Assembly (NCBI GenBank): GCA_017161665.1 | Contig: JADFCT010000214.1 | Coordinates: 1-6,620, forward strand | Length of the DNA: 6,620 nt | Source: Candidatus Sumerlaeota bacterium | GTDB lineage: Bacteria > Sumerlaeota > Sumerlaeia > JADFCT01 | Reading direction: 5' to 3' | Part shown: one piece after another, positions 1 through 4,344 of the stretch | How the letters are laid out: each line of letters opens with the position of its first letter | Position numbering within the stretch: the first letter of the stretch is position 1 | Notes under the pieces: generated by a model | The model's database searches: none | What the model saw: only the letters and a program-made list of their open reading frames with translations | Told to the model about the DNA's origin: nothing | Program-made: the position numbers and the translations under genes

Positions 1-3000
1 TCCGCATCGGCCAGTAATTTGTAGAGAAGACGGTGCCGCTCCTCGCTTTCTTTGAGCGCTGCTTCAGCCTCGATTCGATCTGTTACGTCGAAACAGTGCC
101 CGATGTAGCCGATAAATTCCCCGGCCTCATTAAAACGTGGCGCCCCATCGTCTTGTATCCATCGATACGGTCCATCGTGACGACGGAGGCGATAGGTCAT
201 GGTGAAAGGCTTGCGCTCTTCAAAGGCAGAGACATAGGTCTGGACACAGTCCTGCAAGTCTTCGGGATGCACACCCTCGGTCCATCCATCGCCTGATTCC
301 TGTTCGAGAGTCCTTCCCGTAAATTCCAACCACACCTTATTAAAGTAATCACATTTTTTGTCCAGCCCCGCTGTCCAGATGAGCGCGCTTCCATTGTCCG
401 CCAGGGTTCTGTAGCGAAGTTCGCTGTCTTTGAGCGCCGCTTGCGCGCGCTTGCTTTCTGTAACATCCGAAAAACTCACCACCAGTCGGCCATCGGTCAG
501 ACGGAAGGCATGTACATGGAAGACGCCATGAAGCTGATCATCGTCATAGATGACTTCTGGCTCGTAGTAGGGCGCATTGTTCTTGTAGGCGTCAAGGAAG
601 GCCTGGCGGAGGCGATCCCCCTGGGCGCCTGGCCATAATTCTTCGAAACGCTTTCCGACAACCTGATTGAGGTCAAGCCCCGTGATTTCCTCGGCCGCCT
701 TGTTGCCGCTTTCCAAAATCAACTCATCCTTCGGGCTGACGGCATAGACCAAAAGCCCGGCCGGAATATGCTGGACGATCCGCTCCGCGCTTTGAAGGGA
801 ACGTTGAAGGCGATCCTGGGCCTGTCGGAGGGGATTGATGTCGATCAGCGTAAAGACAACGCCCGCCACATTATTGGGACCGACATGATAGGGGAGAACA
901 CGAACCAGGAACCAGCGGCCATCCTCGGACTGCGCCTCCAATTCGATGGGGTCATCGCTGTGCTGGACTCGGTGCGCCAGTTCCAGGGCGTTCATATCAA
1001 CCAGACGATGCGAAAGATGCTTCAGCGGGCGGCCAATGTCGCTGTCCACCAGATGGAAAATCTCTGTGGCCTGAGGCGAATAGTGACGGATGCAAAGATT
1101 CTCGTCGAGAATCAACGTCCCGATACGGGAACTGGAAAGCAGATTTTCCACATCGTTGCGCACCTCGGTCAATTCGATGATCTTGTTCTGATACTCCGCG
1201 TTGACGGTGTACAGTTCCTCGTTGGTGCTTTGCAGTTCCTGATTGGTGCTTTGGAGCTCCTCGTTGCTGGCGAGTAATTCTTCATTGGTGGCCTGGAGTT
1301 CCTCATTCGACGTTTCCAGTTCTTCAATGGTCGCTTGCAGGTTTTCACGGGTGAATTGCAGTTCCTGTTCCAGGTCCTGCATCCGCTGACTGGTATCTTC
1401 GTCCAGATCATACTCCGCTACGGGCGAATCGGTGAGGGGCCGCGCTTCTTCCATGCGCTCAAAGAAAATAATAACCATCGATTCATCGCTTTTGCGGCCC
1501 GGCAAGGGACGCATCCGGAGGCGCATCGACCACATGTCGCCTCTATCGCGAAGTCGCACATTGCTGTAAACCAGTTCCTCCCCGGTGCGAAACACTTTCT
1601 GAATGCCCGTGGCCAAAGGAATGGCCAGCTCGCGATCCACCATCTTGGAAATATCATAAACCGCCCGTCCCGAGGGAAGATTGAAGATCCCGCTGGGATT
1701 GCCGAGGGTGTGCAGAATTTCCAGATGTTCGTTGACCACCACTCCCAATGGCACATAGGTCTCAGCCAATGTGTCGAACAGCCGGGTGATCAGTCGTTCC
1801 TGTCCCCGCGCCCCGCCGCGCGGTGAGCGTTCGAAGCCGCTCGCCGGCAAAATACTGCGCCCTTCCTCCCGCGCCCGCAATTCGAAACCGTCCACGTCGG
1901 GGCGGGTCTTCGTCTTCCCCAGAGCGCGATAGATGCGCGCTTTGCGATCGACGGGCTCGAAACTGGCCTCCATGTCGCCGACGGTTTCACTGCTGCCTAA
2001 TAACAAAATGCCATCGTGACGCAGGGAAAAACTGAACATTTCGAGCGCCAGCCGCTGAAGATTGGGCTGAAGGTAGATCAGCAGATTCCGGCAACTGACC
2101 AGATCAATCCGCGTGAAGGGAGGATCTTTGATGAGATTGTGCTGGGCGAAAATCACCATCTCCCGAATCGTGCGGGATACTTGATACGAATCGCCACGAT
2201 TGTAAAAATATTTTGTGAGGAGCGTCGGATTCAGATCCGCCGCAATGCTTTCCGGATAGACTCCGTTGCCGGCTTTGGCCACGGCGTTGCGGTCAATGTC
2301 CGTGGCGAATATTTTGACATCCCGAGCCAGTCCCAGGGTCTCCATCACTTCCCGGACCAGAATCGCCAGGGTATAGGCCTCTTCGCCCGTTGAACATCCT
2401 GCGACCCAAAATCGCAGTTCCCGATTGGGGGAGCGTTCCATCAGTTCGGGCAAGGCCTGCTCCTGCAATTTCGCCATGGTCTCGGGATCCCGGAAAAAAC
2501 TGGTGACACCGATTAACAATTCCCGGTAAAGCGCAGAGATTTCGGCCGGTGTGTGCTCCAGATATTGAACGTAGGCGTCAAAATCCGTCGCCTGTGTCAC
2601 GGCGATGCGCCGATCGATGCGGCGGGTAATGGTGCTGGGCTTGTAGTAAGTGAAATCCACTTTGGTCTTGGCGCGTAACAGAGAGAAAAGCCGGGTCAGC
2701 CCCGTTTCGTCGGCCAGCGCCTGTTCCTGCCGCTCCTGGCGCGTCGCATACGGATGCCGCAGGCAAGCGACCAGTTGCGATGGCATTTCACCGGGGGGGA
2801 GACGGAAATCGGCCACGCCGGTCGAAGCCGCCGCCCGCGGCATCCCGTCGAACTTGGCGCTCTCGTCATCCTGAACCATGATCAGCCCACCCCATTCCTT
2901 GATGGCGCGCACACCGCGCGTGCCATCGCTGCCGGTGCCGGACAGGATGACGCCGACGGCGCGCTCACCCTGGTCCTCGGCCAGCGAGCGGAAAAAGCGG

Positions 3001-3374
3001 TCCACCGGAAGATTGATCCCCTCGCGGTGCTTCTGGTCCTCCAACAGCAATTTGCCGTGAAAGATGGTCAAATTCTTCTTGGGAGGAATCAAATAAATGT
3101 GATTGGGCTCCACAACGACGCCATTTTCAGCGCGACTCACCGGAATGTCGGTCTTGCGCGACAGGAGTTCCACCATCAGACTTTTGTAGTCGGGCGAGAG
3201 GTGTTGGATCACGACAAAGGCCATCCCGCTGTCCACGGGCATGGCCTTGAAAAAGGCCTCCAGCGCTTCCAGTCCTCCGGCGGAAGCGCCGACGCCGACA
3301 ATGGCGGCCGGTTTCTTCGAAGTGGGCCTGCTGATCGTTTCTTCGGTGTTTTCTTGATTTTCTGTGCGGCTCAT
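1..3374 (-). CDS. CheB-CheR-PAS fusion sensory protein (chemotaxis-type methylesterase/methyltransferase), 3' end outside window
   Basis: The frame is open from ATG 3374 to the window edge (1124 codons, no stop). Residues about 22-205 form a CheB methylesterase domain with the Ser-His-Asp triad visible as GASAGG (S31), IQHLS (H58) and SGTGSDG (D150). There is no N-terminal receiver domain. Residues about 215-485 form a CheR methyltransferase, with the SAM-binding stretch FWVAGCSTGEEAY (322-334), FATDID (356-361) and VSCRNLLIYL (426-435). A CheR-associated PAS-like domain follows (about 525-640), then a heptad coiled coil (660-745) and three PAS domains (about 745-850, 865-980, 985-1105); another helix starts at the edge. 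By family knowledge CheB removes and CheR adds methyl groups on receptor glutamates; the substrate here is unknown. No membrane segment or signal peptide is seen, so it is probably cytoplasmic. The C-terminal output (kinase, GGDEF or none) is not visible. In-frame ATGs at 3440, 3449 and 3524 are alternatives, but only 3374 has a plausible ribosome site. Family assignment is very secure; biological role is not. Confidence 0.95.
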   Translation of the reverse strand, partial: MSRTENQENTEETISRPTSKKPAAIVGVGASAGGLEALEAFFKAMPVDSGMAFVVIQHLSPDYKSLMVELLSRKTDIPVSRAENGVVVEPNHIYLIPPKKNLTIFHGKLLLEDQKHREGINLPVDRFFRSLAEDQGERAVGVILSGTGSDGTRGVRAIKEWGGLIMVQDDESAKFDGMPRAAASTGVADFRLPPGEMPSQLVACLRHPYATRQERQEQALADETGLTRLFSLLRAKTKVDFTYYKPSTITRRIDRRIAVTQATDFDAYVQYLEHTPAEISALYRELLIGVTSFFRDPETMAKLQEQALPELMERSPNRELRFWVAGCSTGEEAYTLAILVREVMETLGLARDVKIFATDIDRNAVAKAGNGVYPESIAADLNPTLLTKYFYNRGDSYQVSRTIREMVIFAQHNLIKDPPFTRIDLVSCRNLLIYLQPNLQRLALEMFSFSLRHDGILLLGSSETVGDMEASFEPVDRKARIYRALGKTKTRPDVDGFELRAREEGRSILPASGFERSPRGGARGQERLITRLFDTLAETYVPLGVVVNEHLEILHTLGNPSGIFNLPSGRAVYDISKMVDRELAIPLATGIQKVFRTGEELVYSNVRLRDRGDMWSMRLRMRPLPGRKSDESMVIIFFERMEEARPLTDSPVAEYDLDEDTSQRMQDLEQELQFTRENLQATIEELETSNEELQATNEELLASNEELQSTNQELQSTNEELYTVNAEYQNKIIELTEVRNDVENLLSSSRIGTLILDENLCIRHYSPQATEIFHLVDSDIGRPLKHLSHRLVDMNALELAHRVQHSDDPIELEAQSEDGRWFLVRVLPYHVGPNNVAGVVFTLIDINPLRQAQDRLQRSLQSAERIVQHIPAGLLVYAVSPKDELILESGNKAAEEITGLDLNQVVGKRFEELWPGAQGDRLRQAFLDAYKNNAPYYEPEVIYDDDQLHGVFHVHAFRLTDGRLVVSFSDVTESKRAQAALKDSELRYRTLADNGSALIWTAGLDKKCDYFNKVWLEFTGRTLEQESGDGWTEGVHPEDLQDCVQTYVSAFEERKPFTMTYRLRRHDGPYRWIQDDGAPRFNEAGEFIGYIGHCFDVTDRIEAEAALKESEERHRLLYKLLADA
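1188..1331 (-). repeat. 21-bp coding repeat specifying a heptad coiled-coil linker in the CheB-CheR-PAS protein
   Basis: Codons 682-729 of the fusion protein encode six to seven successive 7-residue units of the form (S/T)NEELQ(A/S), such as TSNEELQ, ATNEELL, ASNEELQ, STNQELQ and STNEELY, ending TVNAEYQ. At DNA level this appears on the plus strand as repeated blocks like AGTTCCTCGTTGGTGCTTTGC. Leucine recurs every seven residues, as expected of a parallel coiled coil. The same type of linker is known in CheB-CheR-PAS proteins and probably transmits signals between the enzymatic half and the PAS half. It is part of the gene, not a mobile or intergenic repeat. Confidence 0.88.
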
Positions 3375-3383
3375 CAATTCATT

Positions 3384-3388
3384 CTCTC
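3384..3388 (-). promoter_or_regulatory. Probable ribosome binding site for the CheB-CheR-PAS gene
   Basis: The minus strand reads GAGAG here, 9 nt before the ATG at 3374. It is a modest Shine-Dalgarno match, but the in-frame upstream ATGs (3440, 3449, 3524) have nothing comparable at suitable spacing. The 22 to 50 extra residues they would add are arginine-rich and unlike the start of a CheB domain. This supports 3374 as the start. Confidence 0.5.
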
Positions 3389-3582
3389 GCTTTCCCGACG
3401 TCGATCGCTCTCTTGAACCGTTGAATTCGGCTGGTTCCATTTGCTGCATTCGCTGAGTGGCCCAACAGATCCCCTCATAGTCTCTCCGAAAAAGCCTCGA
3501 CCTCTTCCGTAGTCTTATCGGCATCCCACTTGAGGGGCTCAACCCCGGAAATGGTCGATTTATTAAAAACAGACAAAAGGCC

Positions 3583-3634
3583 TAGGTGAAAATAGGTCAA
3601 TTGACCGAATATTTTAGAATTCTGGTAGGTCAAT
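3583..3634 (-). promoter_or_regulatory. Candidate operator: three TTGACCTA-like direct repeats with an embedded 12-bp palindrome
   Basis: On the minus strand TTGACCTA occurs at 3633-3626 and again at 3600-3593, and a one-mismatch copy TTCACCTA at 3590-3583. The first two share a 9-bp exact match (plus strand TAGGTCAAT). Start-to-start distances are 33 and 10 bp, close to whole helical turns, so the copies would lie on roughly one DNA face. The middle copy is half of the perfect palindrome GGTCAATTGACC (3595-3606). The location, upstream of the fusion gene, fits a transcription-factor site. TTGACC also resembles a -35 hexamer, but no good -10 lies at the right distance. Chance repetition in 300 nt cannot be excluded. 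Confidence 0.35.
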
Positions 3635-3642
3635 ACGATTAG

Positions 3643-3665
3643 TCTCAAACTGTTTTGAGATTTTT
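3643..3665. terminator. AT-rich hairpin with T-run on the plus strand; weak terminator-like element
   Basis: The plus strand has TCTCAAA (3643-3649), loop CTGT and TTTGAGA (3654-3660), a perfect 7-bp stem, followed directly by TTTTT (3661-3665). The T-run is positioned for a transcript going left to right, which would end by running into the 3' end of the regulator gene. In the minus direction, in which all visible genes are transcribed, the hairpin lies 12 nt past the regulator stop codon and has no following U-tract. It may stabilise or partly end the kinase-regulator mRNA, or block antisense transcription. The stem is short and has only two G-C pairs, so its effect is uncertain. Confidence 0.3.
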
Positions 3666-3672
3666 CGCTGGT

Positions 3673-4332
3673 TCAGGGATTCCGCCGCGTCCAGTCTACG
3701 GCGTAAAGGGCCAGTTCGCGGGCGCTTGGGAACCCCAGTTTTTTGCGCATATTCGAACGGTGGGATTCGACGGTTTTTGCGCTTAGATTCAACGCCGCGG
3801 CAATTTCACGCGGTTGCATTCCGTTTCCGATCAGACGAAAAATTTCAAATTCCCGGCTCGAAAGAGAATCGATTCGATCCGCCTTGTCCGGCTTGCTGAT
3901 GGAACCGACGTGCCCGAGCAACAGGCTCGTGTTCACGGCTTCACTCAAGTAGACGCCGCCCGCCAGAATCTGACGGATGGCGACCAGGATTTGTCGGATC
4001 GGCTCCTGCTTCATCAGGTAGCCGCGAGCCCCCGCCCGCAAGGCCCGTTCCGCATACAGCGCTTCATCATGCATGGAGACGACCAGAATGGGAATGTCCC
4101 CCAGACGGGTCTGGATATCGTGGATCAGATCCAGTCCGGTGTTGGATTTGTCTTTGAGCGCAATATCCAGCAAAATGAAATCGGGCGAACTTCTTGTGAT
4201 GGCGTCAAGCGCCGAGGTTCGATCCTCCGCCTCGCCACACACCTCAAAATCAAATTCCTGATCGATCAATTGCGCCAACCCATGTCGCATGGCGGGATGG
4301 TCATCAATAATCAAAATACGTGTCCTTTTCAT
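3673..4332 (-). CDS. NarL/LuxR-family DNA-binding response regulator
   Basis: This 219-residue protein has the usual length and layout of NarL/FixJ-type regulators. Residues 5-122 form a receiver domain: acidic pair D10/D11, phosphoacceptor D56 (in FILLDIAL), S86 (VVSMHD) and K108 (YLMKQE). Residues about 155-215 form a LuxR-type helix-turn-helix, with SSREFEIFRLIGNG and the recognition helix region LSAKTVESHRSNMRKKLG. It should be phosphorylated by the adjacent histidine kinase and then bind DNA as a dimer to control transcription; its target genes are unknown. The start at 4332 was chosen because ATGA overlaps the kinase stop, GGAG lies 8 nt upstream, and the receiver begins at once (MKRTRILIIDDH). 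An in-frame start at 4392 would only add 20 residues lying inside the kinase gene. All residues needed for phosphorylation are present, so a functional regulator is likely. Confidence 0.95.
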   Translation of the reverse strand: MKRTRILIIDDHPAMRHGLAQLIDQEFDFEVCGEAEDRTSALDAITRSSPDFILLDIALKDKSNTGLDLIHDIQTRLGDIPILVVSMHDEALYAERALRAGARGYLMKQEPIRQILVAIRQILAGGVYLSEAVNTSLLLGHVGSISKPDKADRIDSLSSREFEIFRLIGNGMQPREIAAALNLSAKTVESHRSNMRKKLGFPSARELALYAVDWTRRNP

Positions 4333-4344
4333 TGATCGCTCTCC
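4329..4344 (-). promoter_or_regulatory. Translational coupling site: ATGA stop/start overlap with Shine-Dalgarno GGAG
   Basis: On the minus strand the kinase ends AGC GAT CAA TGA and the regulator begins with the ATG inside CAATGA, giving a 4-nt overlap (4329-4332). GGAG at 4344-4341 sits 8 nt before that ATG, inside the last kinase codons. This arrangement normally couples translation of the two proteins and keeps their ratio steady. It shows that the kinase and regulator share one mRNA and are cognate partners. Confidence 0.85.

Larger units (their letters stand above)
3375..3672. other. Gene-free gap between response regulator and CheB-CheR-PAS gene
   Basis: These 298 nt hold no credible gene on either strand. 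The half next to the regulator gene (about 3545-3672) is clearly AT-rich relative to the flanking genes and contains a hairpin, a direct repeat and a palindrome (listed separately). The half next to the fusion gene is GC-richer; the fusion gene's frame stays open there up to an ATG at 3524, but the predicted residues do not look like a conserved protein. No convincing sigma70 -35/-10 pair at 16-18 nt spacing, no sigma54 site and no classical terminator with a U-tract in the minus direction was found. The length suggests that the fusion gene has its own promoter rather than relying only on read-through from the kinase-regulator pair. Confidence 0.7.

Noticed and set aside
768..1277. 169-codon open frame on the plus strand with repetitive FLVGALQFLIGALELL-like end
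   Set aside because: The hydrophobic repeat looks like a membrane helix but is the reverse-strand reading of the NEELQ heptad repeat in the fusion protein. It is a coding shadow.
2754..3416. 220-codon open frame on the plus strand
   Set aside because: It is antisense to the CheB domain with its intact catalytic triad. The predicted protein resembles no family I recognise.
3551..3589. 12-residue plus-strand reading frame in the intergenic gap
   Set aside because: It is very short, lacks a ribosome site and shows no sign of coding; it also covers the candidate operator.
3595..3633. TTGACC hexamers as sigma70 -35 boxes for the fusion gene
   Set aside because: No -10-like hexamer is found at 16-18 nt from either copy. 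The TAAAAT at 3616-3611 is only 11 nt from the upstream TTGACC, so no promoter is called.
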